From contig NZ_CP047202.1 in assembly GCF_030408715.1 (NCBI RefSeq), positions 2,415,846 through 2,479,845 of the forward strand: a stretch of 64,000 nucleotides of DNA, read 5' to 3'. Positions 1 to 8,780 of the stretch are shown piece by piece. The translations under genes and the position numbers were made by a program. Numbering within the stretch: position 1 is the stretch's first letter; every line of letters begins with the position of its first letter. The notes beneath the pieces were generated by a model. That model saw only the letters and a program-made list of their open reading frames with translations. It was not told where the DNA came from and ran no database searches. This DNA comes from Corynebacterium confusum. GTDB taxonomy: Bacteria; Actinomycetota; Actinomycetes; Mycobacteriales; Mycobacteriaceae.

Positions 1-304
1 ACCTAAAAGTCATAGAAATCCTAGTCAGCCTATAACGAGTCCCGAAAAATTTGTCATCTGCTTTGCGCTGGGAGGGAGATTCTTTACGATGGGGGAGACC
101 CGGATATATCAAACGGCGCCGCCAGCCACGGAAAGGAATATGGGTAAGCGGCGCCGTTCGCCTCTCTCCAAGAATAGCATCCGACGGTTGCCGCTCTTAC
201 CCAACAACCGTCACGCCCGTACCCGACGTCAACCCTCTCGGACGGCGTCCGTCACCAGCCGCGACCGGCGGCCGCGCGTGCCCTGCCGACTAGACTGGGA
301 AACT
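1..304. other. non-coding leader upstream of nei2 with inverted repeats
   Basis: I see no convincing gene here. The only in-frame upstream extension of nei2 is Arg/Pro-rich and does not look like protein. The stretch holds a perfect 10-bp inverted repeat (AACGGCGCCG at 112-121 and CGGCGCCGTT at 149-158), a perfect 8-bp one (GACGGTTG at 183-190 and CAACCGTC at 205-212), and a small GACGG/CCGTC pair near 240-252. They could be a terminator of a gene left of the window or leader structure for nei2. Confidence 0.5.
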
Positions 305-1117
305 ATGCCCGAAGGTCACGTCATCCACCGTCTAGCCAACCGCCTCAACCGGGATTTCCGGCACCGCACGCTGCAGGTCACCAGCCCCCAGGGCCGCTTC
401 GCCGCCGAGGCCGCGCAGCTGGAAGGGCGCGAAATCGACCAGGCCGAGACCTTCGGCAAGCACCTCTTCGTGCACTTCGACGCGCCGCAGCCGGAGCACA
501 TCGTCTACATCCACCTGGGCCTTATCGGCTCCCTGCGCTTCGAGCCGACAGAAGACGTCTGGGGCCAGATCCGGCTGCGGATCGCCACCGACGAGCTGGC
601 GGCCAATCTGCGCGGCCCGCAGTTCTGCCGGCTTATCACCGAGGAGGACTACGCCGCCCGCCTGACCAAGGTGGGGGAGGACCCGCTGCGGGCGGACGCG
701 AATCCCGAGGCCGTCTGGGAGAAGGTGCACCGCTCCCGACGCAGCATTGCCTCGCTGCTGATGGATCAGCACCTGTTCGCCGGGGTGGGCAATATCTACC
801 GCGCAGAGGCCCTTTTCCGGCAGGGCATTAGCCCTTTCCTTCCCGGCCAGGAGCTAGACCGTGCGGCTTTCGATGCCCTCTGGGCGGATCTGGTCTTCCT
901 CATGCAGGTAGGCGTGGAGCGCGGCCGGATCGACACCGTCCGCGACGAGCACACCCCGGAGGCGATGGGACGCGATCCGCGCCAGGACGATCACGGGGGA
1001 GAGGTCTATGTCTACCGCCGGGCCGGCCTGGGCTGCTACGTGTGCGGCACCCCGATTGCCGAGCGCGCGCTGGAATCCCGCAATCTTTTCTGGTGCCCGA
1101 GCTGCCAGCCAGCCTAG
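305..1117 (+). CDS. nei2: Fpg/Nei-family DNA glycosylase (endonuclease VIII, Nei2 type)
   Basis: Base-excision repair glycosylase/AP lyase that removes oxidised bases from DNA. The start at 305 gives MPEGHVIHRLA, so processing exposes the catalytic Pro2 next to Glu3; upstream in-frame codons encode non-conserved Arg-rich sequence. Lys52 in GKHLF matches the conserved N-domain lysine. The middle (MDQHLFAGVGNIYRAE) is the helix-two-turn-helix region, and the last 30 residues form a Cys4 zinc finger (CYVC ... CPSC). The 270-residue length is normal. The whole protein resembles mycobacterial Nei2 more than Fpg or Nei1. nnr follows after 9 nt, so the two are probably co-transcribed. Confidence 0.9.
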   Translation: MPEGHVIHRLANRLNRDFRHRTLQVTSPQGRFAAEAAQLEGREIDQAETFGKHLFVHFDAPQPEHIVYIHLGLIGSLRFEPTEDVWGQIRLRIATDELAANLRGPQFCRLITEEDYAARLTKVGEDPLRADANPEAVWEKVHRSRRSIASLLMDQHLFAGVGNIYRAEALFRQGISPFLPGQELDRAAFDALWADLVFLMQVGVERGRIDTVRDEHTPEAMGRDPRQDDHGGEVYVYRRAGLGCYVCGTPIAERALESRNLFWCPSCQPA

Positions 1118-1126
1118 GCTGGAGGC

Positions 1127-2611
1127 ATGTTAGCCACCTATAGCACTGCCGCTGTCCGCGCCGCCGAGAAGGAACTGCTCGCCGCCGAGCCCGAGCCGGA
1201 CCACGTCATGCGCGCCGCCGCCCAGGCCGTCGCCCGCACCGCGGCGGCGATGTCGGCCTCCGGGCGCATCCTGGTGCTGGCCGGACCCGGGGGCAACGGC
1301 GGCGACGGCCTCTACGCCGGCGCCCTGTTAGCGCAGCTCGGCCGCTCGGTCGAGGCCCTGCTGGTCACCGGCTCCGCCCATCCGCGAGCCCTGACCGCCG
1401 CACGGGAGGCCGGCGTCACCATCGCCGACAAGGCCCCGGAAACGGGGCAGTTCGACCTGGTCATCGATGCGGTCGCCGGGCTGGGTTCGGCCCGCGGCCT
1501 GGACGCGGACGTGCACTGCCTGCTGGCCGACGCGCAGGTCCTCTCCGTCGACATGCCCACCGGGGTGGACGCCGACTCGGGAGTGGCCGCGGACACCGCG
1601 GTCTGCGCCGACGTCACCGTCACCTTCGGCGGCGGGCGGCTGGGCCAGGCCGTGGCGGCCGAGTGCGGCGAGGTCGTCGTCGGCGAAGTGCCCGGCTTCG
1701 CCGAGGCGCTCGCCCGGCACATCCCGGACGCCTATTTGGCGGCCGAACCCACCGTGGGCAGCGGCTATGTTTGGGACTCGCCATTTCTGTACCCTGCAGA
1801 AACCACCGGCCCCATCCCGGATCCCCGCCCCGGGATCCACTCCCACAAGTACAGCGGCGGGGTGACCGGCATCTGCGCCGGCAGCCAGCGCTACCCGGGC
1901 GCCGGGGTGCTCGCCGCGGCCGGCGCCCTACGCACGACACCATCCATGGTCCAGGTCCTCAACAACCCCGGCGCCACGCAGCGCTTCCCGGAGATAGTCT
2001 CGGCCACCGGTACCGACGCCCGCGTCGATAGCTGGGTGGTCGGCCCCGGTAGGGCAGAGGCGGCCGCAAAGGAGCTGGAGGCGGTGCTGCAGCGCCCCGA
2101 GTGCGCGGTGGTCATCGACGCCGATGGCCTGCGCCAGCTGGCCGAAAGCCCGCGCCTGCACAGCCTGGTCCGCGCGCACCCGGCCGTCCTGCTGACCCCG
2201 CACGCCGCGGAATTCGACGCCCTCTACGTCGGCTGCGTCGGGGGCGAAAAGCCCGCCGGGCGCCTAGAGGCGCAGGACGCTCTCGCCGCGGCATTGGACT
2301 GCTGGGTGCTGCACAAGGGCCGGATCACCACCGTCGTGGGCCCGGAAAGCGCCGGCACCACCCCGGTCGGCATCAACGCGGGCCATTCGCTGGCCGCCAC
2401 GGCCGGCTCCGGCGACGTGCTCAGCGGAATACTCGGCGCGCAAGTGGCGCTGGAGGGCATGAGCATGGAAGCCATCACCCACGCGGTGACCATCCACATC
2501 CACGCCGCGGAGATCGCGGCGACGACGGAGTACGGGGTATCGGTAGCCACCGCGGGACAGATAGCCGCCGCCATCCCCGCGGCTATCGCGCGTCTACTTG
2601 CGCGCCAGTAG
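1127..2611 (+). CDS. nnr: bifunctional NAD(P)H-hydrate epimerase / ADP-dependent dehydratase
   Basis: Metabolite-repair enzyme for damaged NADH and NADPH. The N-terminal YjeF domain (about residues 1-205, with GPGGNGGDGL) epimerises R- and S-NAD(P)HX. The C-terminal ribokinase-like domain (about 230-490, with TAGSGDVLSGILG) carries out ADP- or ATP-dependent dehydration to NAD(P)H. At 494 residues it has the usual fused length. It lies 9 nt after nei2. Its last 18 nt overlap the 3' end of the convergent membrane-protein gene at 2594. Confidence 0.9.
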   Translation: MLATYSTAAVRAAEKELLAAEPEPDHVMRAAAQAVARTAAAMSASGRILVLAGPGGNGGDGLYAGALLAQLGRSVEALLVTGSAHPRALTAAREAGVTIADKAPETGQFDLVIDAVAGLGSARGLDADVHCLLADAQVLSVDMPTGVDADSGVAADTAVCADVTVTFGGGRLGQAVAAECGEVVVGEVPGFAEALARHIPDAYLAAEPTVGSGYVWDSPFLYPAETTGPIPDPRPGIHSHKYSGGVTGICAGSQRYPGAGVLAAAGALRTTPSMVQVLNNPGATQRFPEIVSATGTDARVDSWVVGPGRAEAAAKELEAVLQRPECAVVIDADGLRQLAESPRLHSLVRAHPAVLLTPHAAEFDALYVGCVGGEKPAGRLEAQDALAAALDCWVLHKGRITTVVGPESAGTTPVGINAGHSLAATAGSGDVLSGILGAQVALEGMSMEAITHAVTIHIHAAEIAATTEYGVSVATAGQIAAAIPAAIARLLARQ

Positions 2612-3382
2612 CTTGCGGACCAGGCCCTTCGGGCCGATAGGCCGGGTGCGGCGGCGCAGATTGGGCAGCTGCCACGGCGCGGTCATCGCGGCCCAGGCCG
2701 CGCCCACCGCGAGGATCTCGGAGACGATGTAGAAAGGCCACGGGCCCAGGTAGTCGATGATGGAGCGGCTGCCCGGCGGGTGGTTCAAGAAACCGTAGTT
2801 GCCGTCAGTAAAGCGGTTGACCAGCATAGCGGTGGCCATCCAGACCGGGGTGGTGGCCACGACGGAGCGGTACCCGGCCCACGTCGGGCGGTAACCCAGG
2901 CCGAAGGTGAGCGCCAGGGGAGTGGCCAGCGCAGTGATGTGGAAGAACCAGTAGGTGGCAAAGCGCAGCCACTTCGGCTCGAAGTAGTAGATCACGTCCG
3001 GGGTGATGATCGCCTGCGGGTTGAGGATAATCCCCCAGAAATACGTGAGGTTTAGCGCCCGCTCGTTTTCCGTGATGAGACCTAGGGCCAGCACCGGCCG
3101 CAGGACGTCGCACAGGTGCAGCGGCAGCGACTCCCGAACGTCGAACTGCTTCGGGTCCAGGGAGATAATCGTCCAGGCGGTGCCGGCGACGAGCATGACC
3201 CAGCCGGCCATCTTCCGCAGGAAGGATTCCTTGCTGGTGCCGCGCACGCGCCGCGCGGCCACGATGAACACGCCGCAGGCGGCGACCGTGACGGCCAGCA
3301 TGGTGATATGCGCAGGTCCCCACTGCGGCATCCGGGAATACTCGGTGGGGACTACACGTGCTTTACGCGGGCGTTTTAACAT
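2594..3382 (-). CDS. YwaF/TIGR02206-type integral membrane protein
   Basis: A 262-residue polytopic protein with about six hydrophobic segments. It has the family pattern of conserved polar residues inside the membrane (LPLHLCDVLRP, LTYFWGIILNPQ, FYFxxHitALATPL-like stretch, a DGNYGFLNHPP loop). TIGR02206 proteins are widespread, and I know of no established function. ATG at 3382. The gene is convergent with nnr and shares 18 nt with its end. It lies 8 nt upstream of the hrtA stop, so it may be transcribed separately or read into hrtA's 3' flank. Confidence 0.7.
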   Translation of the reverse strand: MLKRPRKARVVPTEYSRMPQWGPAHITMLAVTVAACGVFIVAARRVRGTSKESFLRKMAGWVMLVAGTAWTIISLDPKQFDVRESLPLHLCDVLRPVLALGLITENERALNLTYFWGIILNPQAIITPDVIYYFEPKWLRFATYWFFHITALATPLALTFGLGYRPTWAGYRSVVATTPVWMATAMLVNRFTDGNYGFLNHPPGSRSIIDYLGPWPFYIVSEILAVGAAWAAMTAPWQLPNLRRRTRPIGPKGLVRKLLARK

Positions 3383-3390
3383 GACCCGAA

Positions 3391-4071
3391 CTAGGTTACT
3401 ATCGTCTCCTTAACCTTTCCGTCATTGACCTCCACTACGGCGTCGCACTCGGCGGCCAGGCCCCGATCGTGGGTAACCACCACCGTGGCGAGATCGCGCT
3501 CGCGGGTAAGCCGAATCAAAAGGTCCATGATCTGCTGGCTGAGCTTGGAGTCCAGGGCACTGGTCGGCTCATCCGCCAGCAGGACCTCCGGGTCGGCCAT
3601 CAGGGCGCGGGCGATATTGACGCGCTGGCGCTGGCCGCCGGACAGCTGCTGCATGCGGCGTCCGCCCAGGCCGCCCAGGCCGACCTGCTCGAGGAGCTCG
3701 TCGGCGTGGTGCGAGCGGCGCTTGCGCCCGCTGATGTGATCGACGATCTCGAGCTGCTCGCGCACCGTCAGGGAGGCAATGAGGTTGGCCTGTTGGAAGA
3801 TGATGCCGATGTGGTTGCGGCGGGTTTGAGAGCGCAGCTTGTCCGGGGCATCGGTGAGATCGGTGCCGGCGACGCACACACTCCCGCTATCCGGGACCAC
3901 CAGGCCGCCGCCCACCGACAGCAGGGTGGACTTGCCGGAGCCGGACTCGCCGACGAGCGCGGTGGCCTGGCCGGCCGGAACCTGCAGGTCCGCGGCGTCG
4001 AGGGCAGTGGTCACGGTGGGACCATCGGGGTAGGTGACGGTGATATTGCGTAGATCAAGTGGGTAAGTCAT
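3391..4071 (-). CDS. hrtA: ABC transporter ATPase, HrtA-like heme exporter subunit
   Basis: A 226-residue ABC ATPase of the MacB/LolD class. Walker A is GESGSGKST (about residue 41), the signature is LSGGQRQRV and Walker B is VLLADEPTSALD, followed by the H-loop VVVTHD. It starts 1 nt after the FtsX-type permease stop, so the two form an exporter. The pair is divergent from a histidine kinase/response regulator pair, the arrangement of hrtBA/chrSA in C. glutamicum and C. diphtheriae, where HrtBA exports toxic heme. Symbol and substrate rest on that synteny and subunit sizes. A peptide or lipoprotein exporter is the alternative. Confidence 0.72.
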   Translation of the reverse strand: MTYPLDLRNITVTYPDGPTVTTALDAADLQVPAGQATALVGESGSGKSTLLSVGGGLVVPDSGSVCVAGTDLTDAPDKLRSQTRRNHIGIIFQQANLIASLTVREQLEIVDHISGRKRRSHHADELLEQVGLGGLGGRRMQQLSGGQRQRVNIARALMADPEVLLADEPTSALDSKLSQQIMDLLIRLTRERDLATVVVTHDRGLAAECDAVVEVNDGKVKETIVT

Positions 4072-4072
4072 C

Positions 4073-5086
4073 TTAGGCAGCCCCTCCTAGAGCCAGCATC
4101 GGATCGGTACGGGAGACCTTGCGGGTAGCCAGCGCCGCCCCCGCCAGGCCGAGCAGCCAGATGCCGACGGCGGGCACCAGCACGGTGTTGATGGACAGTT
4201 CGAACGGCAGCGCCTGGGCGGCGGCTTCGCCCAGCCCCCAGCCCACGACGGCGCCGAGGACCGTGCCCAGCCCCAGGACCACGGCGGCCTGGCCGAGCGC
4301 GTCGCGGCGCAGGTAGGAACCGTCGGCGCCGAGCGCGCGAAGGATGGACAGGTCGCGGGTGCGCTGGATGGTCCACACGGTCAGGAAGGCGACGGTCACC
4401 AGCGCGGAGATGGCGTAGAGGAAGCCCTGCATGGTCAGCAGCGAGCCGCGCTCCGACTGGTAGCTGGCCAACCCGCCGAGTGCGTCCTTCAGGGAGACTG
4501 CGCCCGGCGCGTCGGCGTCCTCGGTCAAAAGGACAGTGCCGACGACGTCCTGCGGGGCGTGCGAGATCTCCCGCCAGGTCTCCGTGGTGGTCCAGGCAAC
4601 GGGGGAGTGGGAGTAGAACTCGTCCGGGACGGTCCCGGCGACCCGAGCGTCCTCCCCGCCTACCTGGATCATCTCCCCGGCGGAGGCGGCGACGTCCTCG
4701 GCGGCCGTCTCGGACAGTTGCAGCTGCCCGGATTTCACCGGGGTCTCCGTGCCGGGGACGAGGCTGCCTTCGGGCAGGCCCATCACTGCGACGGTCCCGG
4801 CCTCGTCGCCGGCGGCGATCCGGGTCTGGCTTACTCCTAGGGCGGTGGCGCCGGGGTAGTCGGCGGCGAAGTCCCGGTCGATCTGGGAGTCGCTGAACGA
4901 GGGCTCGTCGCTACTGAAGACCACGCCGGCCGGGTCGAGCGCCTCCAGGGCGGAGGTGTTTTGCTTGCTGAGGCCGCCGGTAAGTCCACTCAGCATGACG
5001 AGCAATAGAGTAATGAGCCCGACGACTGCGGTCATCAGCGCGAACCGGCCGCGGGCATAGGCGATATCTCGAAGTGCTAAGAACAT
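4073..5086 (-). CDS. hrtB: ABC transporter permease, FtsX/HrtB-like
   Basis: Membrane subunit of the exporter with hrtA, 337 residues from the ATG at 5086 (MFLALRDIAYARGRF). A longer in-frame start exists but would run through the divergent operator region. Layout: one N-terminal membrane segment (about 17-37), a large extracytoplasmic domain, then three C-terminal segments (about 225-330) with the FtsX-type FLTVWTIQRTRDLSILRALG coupling region. This matches HrtB in size and plan. Divergent from chrS with 111 nt between start codons; that gap holds two palindromes. Confidence 0.72.
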   Translation of the reverse strand: MFLALRDIAYARGRFALMTAVVGLITLLLVMLSGLTGGLSKQNTSALEALDPAGVVFSSDEPSFSDSQIDRDFAADYPGATALGVSQTRIAAGDEAGTVAVMGLPEGSLVPGTETPVKSGQLQLSETAAEDVAASAGEMIQVGGEDARVAGTVPDEFYSHSPVAWTTTETWREISHAPQDVVGTVLLTEDADAPGAVSLKDALGGLASYQSERGSLLTMQGFLYAISALVTVAFLTVWTIQRTRDLSILRALGADGSYLRRDALGQAAVVLGLGTVLGAVVGWGLGEAAAQALPFELSINTVLVPAVGIWLLGLAGAALATRKVSRTDPMLALGGAA

Positions 5087-5127
5087 ACTTTCATCATGGT
5101 TTTCCAAGCTCAGAAAGTAATCGGGGC

Positions 5128-5172
5128 GGCGGTTGATTTGCCAGTCAACCGCCTGGTTGATGAAAATCAACC
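5128..5172. promoter_or_regulatory. paired palindromic operators between hrtB and chrS
   Basis: Two adjacent inverted repeats share the half-site GGTTGA/TCAACC. The first is GGCGGTTGA (5128-5136), 8 nt, TCAACCGCC (5145-5153). The second is GGTTGAT (5155-5161), gaaa, ATCAACC (5166-5172). All arms are perfect. Position between the divergent exporter and two-component genes suggests binding sites for the response regulator, controlling both directions; this is inference. Confidence 0.6.
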
Positions 5173-5197
5173 TCCCGCCCGACTAGCGTGGATCGCT

Positions 5198-6391
5198 GTG
5201 AAGTTTGGTTTCGACTCCGTATTGAGTGGGTTACGCGTGGGCCTGCACGTCATGTTCGCCTTCCTGCTGGGCTTCGGCGTGCTGCGCGCCGGCGTGGACG
5301 GGCGTTTGGACTACCGGGCCGTCCTGCTGGCCGGGGTTTTGGCCGTGGTCTACGTCGCCGGCACCTGGCAGGAAAAGCGGGGCGTGCCGCTGCGCTGGGT
5401 CACCCGGTATGCCTGGTTGGTGCTGGTGACCGTGCTGTGGCTCGGGCTGGTCGTGCACACGCCGGACTTTTTGTGGCTGGAATTCCCGCTGGCCTTTTTG
5501 TACCTGCACCTGCTGCCCACGGTGCCCGGCCTAGTGGCCGTGGCGGGCGCGTGGGCGGTGGCAGCCTTCGTGCCGGCCTGGCTCCACCCGGCGGATTGGA
5601 CGGTGGCCGCGGCCATCGGGCCGGCCATCGGCACCCTGTTCGCGGTGGCTATCTACTACTCCTACCGGGCCTTGGCGCGGGAGGCGGATCACCATCGGAA
5701 GGTGGCCGAGCAGCTACGGGCCACGCGCGAGGAGCTCGCCGCCGCGGAACACCAGGCCGGCCGGCTGGAAGAGCGCGAGCGCCTGTCCCGGGAAATCCAC
5801 GACACCGTGGCCCAGGGACTGAATTCCATCGTGCTGCTGGCCCGTGCGACCCGCGCGCAGGCCCCGGACAGCGCCCAGGAGGGCCTGTCCACCATCGAGT
5901 CCGTGGCCCGTGAGAACCTGGCCGAGGCCCGGCGCTTCGTCCGCGATCTGACGGCGCCGGAGTCCGCTCGCCCCCTCCCGGAGGCCGCCGCCGAGGTGCT
6001 GGCGCGGATGCGGCGCCGCGGCAAGGCGTTGGGGGAGCCCACCACCTTTGAACTGCACACCCACGGCCAGGCCGCCGCGCTGCCGGAGCCGGTCTTCTCC
6101 GCCGCCCTGCGCTGCGTGCAGGAAGGCCTCAACAACGTGGTCAAGCACGCCCACGCCTCCCGCGCCGTGGTCACCCTGGGGTTGTTTACCGACGCCGTGA
6201 CCGTCGACGTCGTCGATGACGGCGACGGTGCGAACGGCCACTTCGGCTATGGGCTGCGTGGGCTGGCCCGCCGCGTGGAGGACTTAGGAGGTAGCCTGAG
6301 CCTAGAATCCACCGGCGCCGCCGGCACCGCCCTGGCGGTCAGCATTCCCCTGACCAGCCAACACGCGGCCGAATCCCAGCGCCCCGGCTAG
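5198..6391 (+). CDS. chrS: sensor histidine kinase, ChrS-like (NarL-type partner)
   Basis: A 397-residue membrane kinase. I chose the GTG at 5198 because upstream in-frame sequence overlaps the operator palindromes. Several hydrophobic segments fill about residues 10-165. A coiled linker follows, then the HisKA_3 H-box REIHDTVAQG with phospho-acceptor His201, and an HATPase_c domain with the N-box (VQEGLNNVVKHA), DDGDG and GYGLRGL. Beside an HrtBA-like exporter this fits ChrS, the heme-responsive kinase of corynebacteria; HrrS is a paralogous alternative. The regulator gene follows after 92 nt. Confidence 0.75.
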   Translation: MKFGFDSVLSGLRVGLHVMFAFLLGFGVLRAGVDGRLDYRAVLLAGVLAVVYVAGTWQEKRGVPLRWVTRYAWLVLVTVLWLGLVVHTPDFLWLEFPLAFLYLHLLPTVPGLVAVAGAWAVAAFVPAWLHPADWTVAAAIGPAIGTLFAVAIYYSYRALAREADHHRKVAEQLRATREELAAAEHQAGRLEERERLSREIHDTVAQGLNSIVLLARATRAQAPDSAQEGLSTIESVARENLAEARRFVRDLTAPESARPLPEAAAEVLARMRRRGKALGEPTTFELHTHGQAAALPEPVFSAALRCVQEGLNNVVKHAHASRAVVTLGLFTDAVTVDVVDDGDGANGHFGYGLRGLARRVEDLGGSLSLESTGAAGTALAVSIPLTSQHAAESQRPG

Positions 6392-6483
6392 GTTTCTGGA
6401 CCCGGCCCCGGCGCGGCAGAAACGGGCACACAGTAGGAGCGGTCCGGACGCGGACGCACGAGTAGACGAGGAGGACGAGCACC

Positions 6484-7089
6484 ATGGTGGCAGTGATGCT
6501 GATTGATGATCACCCCGTGGTCCGTGCGGGCCTGCGCGCCATTTTGGACAGCTTCGACGACATCGAGGTCGTGACCGAGGGCGCGGACGGCTCCGCGGTC
6601 GATGACTTAGACCCGCAGGTCGAGGTCATCGTCTGCGATATCCAGATGCCCGGCATGGACGGCATCACGGCCACCCAGCGGGTGGTGGAGCGCGGTGGTC
6701 CGCCGGTGCTCATCCTAACCACCTATGACACGGAGGCCGATATCGTCGCGGCCCTAGAGGCCGGCGCCCGCGGCTACCTGCTGAAAGATTCGCCGGAAGA
6801 GGAGCTCCACCAGGCGGTGCTGGACACGGCCGCCGGGCGCCGCACGCTGTCCCCGGAGGTCGCCGGGATGCTCGCCGACCGGCTGGGCCGGGGGCAGCAG
6901 GCGCTGTCGGCCCGGGAGATTGAAATCCTGCGCGTGCTGGCCACGGGCGTGTCCAACAAGGAGCTGGCCAACCAGCTGTTTATCTCCGTGGCGACGGTGA
7001 AAACGCACCTGATTCACATCTATCAGAAGCTGGGCGTGGACACCCGCACCGCGGCCATCCACCGGGCACAGGAATTGAAGCTCATCTGA
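6484..7089 (+). CDS. chrA: NarL/LuxR-family response regulator, ChrA-like
   Basis: Response regulator of 201 residues and partner of the preceding kinase. The receiver domain (1-120) has the acidic pair in IDDHPVVRAG, phospho-acceptor Asp52 in CDIQMPGMDG, the conserved Thr in LTTYD and Lys in YLLKDSPE. The C-terminal LuxR-type HTH (about 138-198) contains LSAREIEILRVLATGVSNKE. A good ribosome-binding site (GGAGGACGAG) precedes the ATG. The stop overlaps the next start (TGATG), so the flavoprotein gene may be translationally coupled. Likely target: the palindromes at 5128-5172. Confidence 0.8.
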   Translation: MVAVMLIDDHPVVRAGLRAILDSFDDIEVVTEGADGSAVDDLDPQVEVIVCDIQMPGMDGITATQRVVERGGPPVLILTTYDTEADIVAALEAGARGYLLKDSPEEELHQAVLDTAAGRRTLSPEVAGMLADRLGRGQQALSAREIEILRVLATGVSNKELANQLFISVATVKTHLIHIYQKLGVDTRTAAIHRAQELKLI

Positions 7090-8099
7090 TGCTGGATTGT
7101 CTCGTTATCGGCGGCGGGCAATCCGGGCTCGCCTGCGGCTACTACCTGCGCAAGCGCGGCCTCGATTTCCGCATCCTCGACGCCGAGCCCGCCCCGGGCG
7201 GGGCGTGGCAGCACACCTGGGATTCGCTGCGCCTGTTCAGCCCGGCGACGGCCTCCAACCTGCCGGGCATGCCGATGCCCGCCTACCCCGGCTACCCGCC
7301 AGCCAGCCACGTGGTGGACTACCTGCGTGCCTACGAAAAGCGCTACGACCTGCCGGTTATCCGGCCGGTCACCGTCACGCGGGTCGACCACCACGCCGAT
7401 AACCACAGTAAGGACGGCAGGGATCACTTCGTGGTGGCCCTCCGCGGCGGCGATGCCCCGACCGTTGCCGCCCGCACCGTCGTGGCCGCGACCGGCACGT
7501 GGACCAGCCCGTTTATCCCGTTCTACCCCGGGCACTTCCGCGGCAAGCAGTGGCATTCGGCGTGGTACCCGGGTTCTTCCCCCTTTGCCGGTGCGCGCGT
7601 GGCCGTGGTGGGCGGGGCCAATTCCGGCGCCCAGATCGCCGCGGACCTGCTGGACACTGCGGCCGAGGTGGAGTGGTTTACGCACCGGCCGCCGCGCTGG
7701 ATGCCGGACGACATCGACGGCCGGGATCTCTTCCACCGCAGCCGCGCGCGGCTGCTGGCCCAGAAGGAGGGCCGCCCCGATCCGGGTTCAGAGTCTTCCC
7801 TCGGCGATATCGTCATGGTCCCGCCCGTCAAGGAGGCCCGCGATGCCGGGCGCTTGGTCGCCCAGCCCATCTTCGGGCGGCTGGACGAGCTCGACCACGA
7901 CCACCTCATCTGGTGCACGGGTTTCCGCCCGGCCCTGGGGCCCATCCGACACCTCGTCGCCGAGGGCAAGGCCCAGGTGCCCAGCCTTTTCCTGGTGGGT
8001 TATGGCAGCTGGACCGGCCCCGGCTCGGCCACCATCACGGGGGTCTCACCGTTCGCTAAGCAGACCGCCGCCGCGGTCGAGGAGATCGTCCGCGCCTAA
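7089..8099 (+). CDS. FAD-dependent flavoprotein monooxygenase (CzcO/YdaE-like)
   Basis: A 336-residue two-dinucleotide flavoprotein. The N-terminal FAD fingerprint is VIGGGQSGLACGYYL, and a second Rossmann motif GGANSGAQIAADLL lies near residue 175. The intervening sequence (ATGTWTSPF) and the terminal SATITGVSPFA resemble flavin monooxygenases of the CzcO/Trk group. Substrate is unknown. The start overlaps the chrA stop by one base, which suggests co-expression with the two-component system and hence a possible oxidative or heme-stress role. Convergent with the vanZ-like gene, overlapping it by 4 nt. Confidence 0.75.
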   Translation: MLDCLVIGGGQSGLACGYYLRKRGLDFRILDAEPAPGGAWQHTWDSLRLFSPATASNLPGMPMPAYPGYPPASHVVDYLRAYEKRYDLPVIRPVTVTRVDHHADNHSKDGRDHFVVALRGGDAPTVAARTVVAATGTWTSPFIPFYPGHFRGKQWHSAWYPGSSPFAGARVAVVGGANSGAQIAADLLDTAAEVEWFTHRPPRWMPDDIDGRDLFHRSRARLLAQKEGRPDPGSESSLGDIVMVPPVKEARDAGRLVAQPIFGRLDELDHDHLIWCTGFRPALGPIRHLVAEGKAQVPSLFLVGYGSWTGPGSATITGVSPFAKQTAAAVEEIVRA

Positions 8100-8656
8100 C
8101 CGCGCAGGAAGGTAAAGCCCAGGGCGGCGAGCATCATCGCGGCGACGATGGCGGCTATCAGCGTCAGGCGCCGCAGGAGGCGGGTGCGGGCCGCGTGGTC
8201 GCAGCGGGCGAACCAAATGCCGCCGAGCGCCGCGCCGATGGTGTTGAACAGCAGATCGTCGACGTCGCTGTAGCCGAGGGCGAAGATGTACTGGATGACC
8301 TCGATGCTCAGGCTGGTGGCCAGGCCCAGCAGCACCGCGCGGCCGGTGCCGCGGGTCAGGGCGTAGAAGGCGGCGCCCACCGGCACGAACAACAAGATAT
8401 TGCCGAAGGTATTGGTGTACGGCCCGTACCAGATGGGCGGGGTCTCCCAGCCGTCTAGGAACTGCAGGTCCAGGCTGCGGATCGCGTGCGCCGAGCCGTT
8501 AATAAGGCCAGGGATTTCGATCCACGGCTTGGCCAGGGTCACCAACCCCACCATCGCGAGGATGACGGCGAAACTGAGGGCCATCCGCCCGCGCCCAGCA
8601 CGACGCGGCTGAGCGGCGGTGGGCTCGGCGACGGCGAGGCGGTAGTTGGCTGACAT
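8096..8656 (-). CDS. VanZ-family membrane protein
   Basis: A 186-residue protein with about five hydrophobic segments; the start MSANYRLAVAEP at 8656 was chosen because the longer in-frame sequence runs into the promoter of the divergent reductase. VanZ-like signatures are the NILLFVPVGAAFYAL segment, the SLSIEVIQYIF helix and the YSDVDDLLFNTIGAALG motif. VanZ proteins were named for teicoplanin resistance, but most are uncharacterised, and no resistance is implied here. The 3' end overlaps the flavoprotein gene by 4 nt. Confidence 0.75.
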   Translation of the reverse strand: MSANYRLAVAEPTAAQPRRAGRGRMALSFAVILAMVGLVTLAKPWIEIPGLINGSAHAIRSLDLQFLDGWETPPIWYGPYTNTFGNILLFVPVGAAFYALTRGTGRAVLLGLATSLSIEVIQYIFALGYSDVDDLLFNTIGAALGGIWFARCDHAARTRLLRRLTLIAAIVAAMMLAALGFTFLRG

Positions 8657-8738
8657 GTCCTCTACCGTAGCCTTCCGCCCTGCTAATCGGGAGGGGAGAC
8701 ACTGGTAGGAACCTGAGTCTTGCCCGAGGGTGTCGGTT

Positions 8739-8776
8739 ATAACATTGCTGGTTAGCCGTGGGGCGCATAACATTGC
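8739..8776 (+). repeat. 10-bp direct repeat in the promoter region of the AcuI-like gene
   Basis: ATAACATTGC occurs at 8739-8748 and again at 8767-8776, 28 nt apart and ending 4 nt before the ATG at 8781. There is no clear Shine-Dalgarno sequence, and both copies contain a -10-like TATAAC or CATAAC, so this may be a duplicated promoter element or operator. Confidence 0.4.
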
Positions 8777-8780
8777 GGAC

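Noticed and set aside
51..304. Coding sequence upstream of nei2
   Set aside because: Both overlapping frames are Arg/Pro-rich without motifs, and the family start MPEGH lies at 305.
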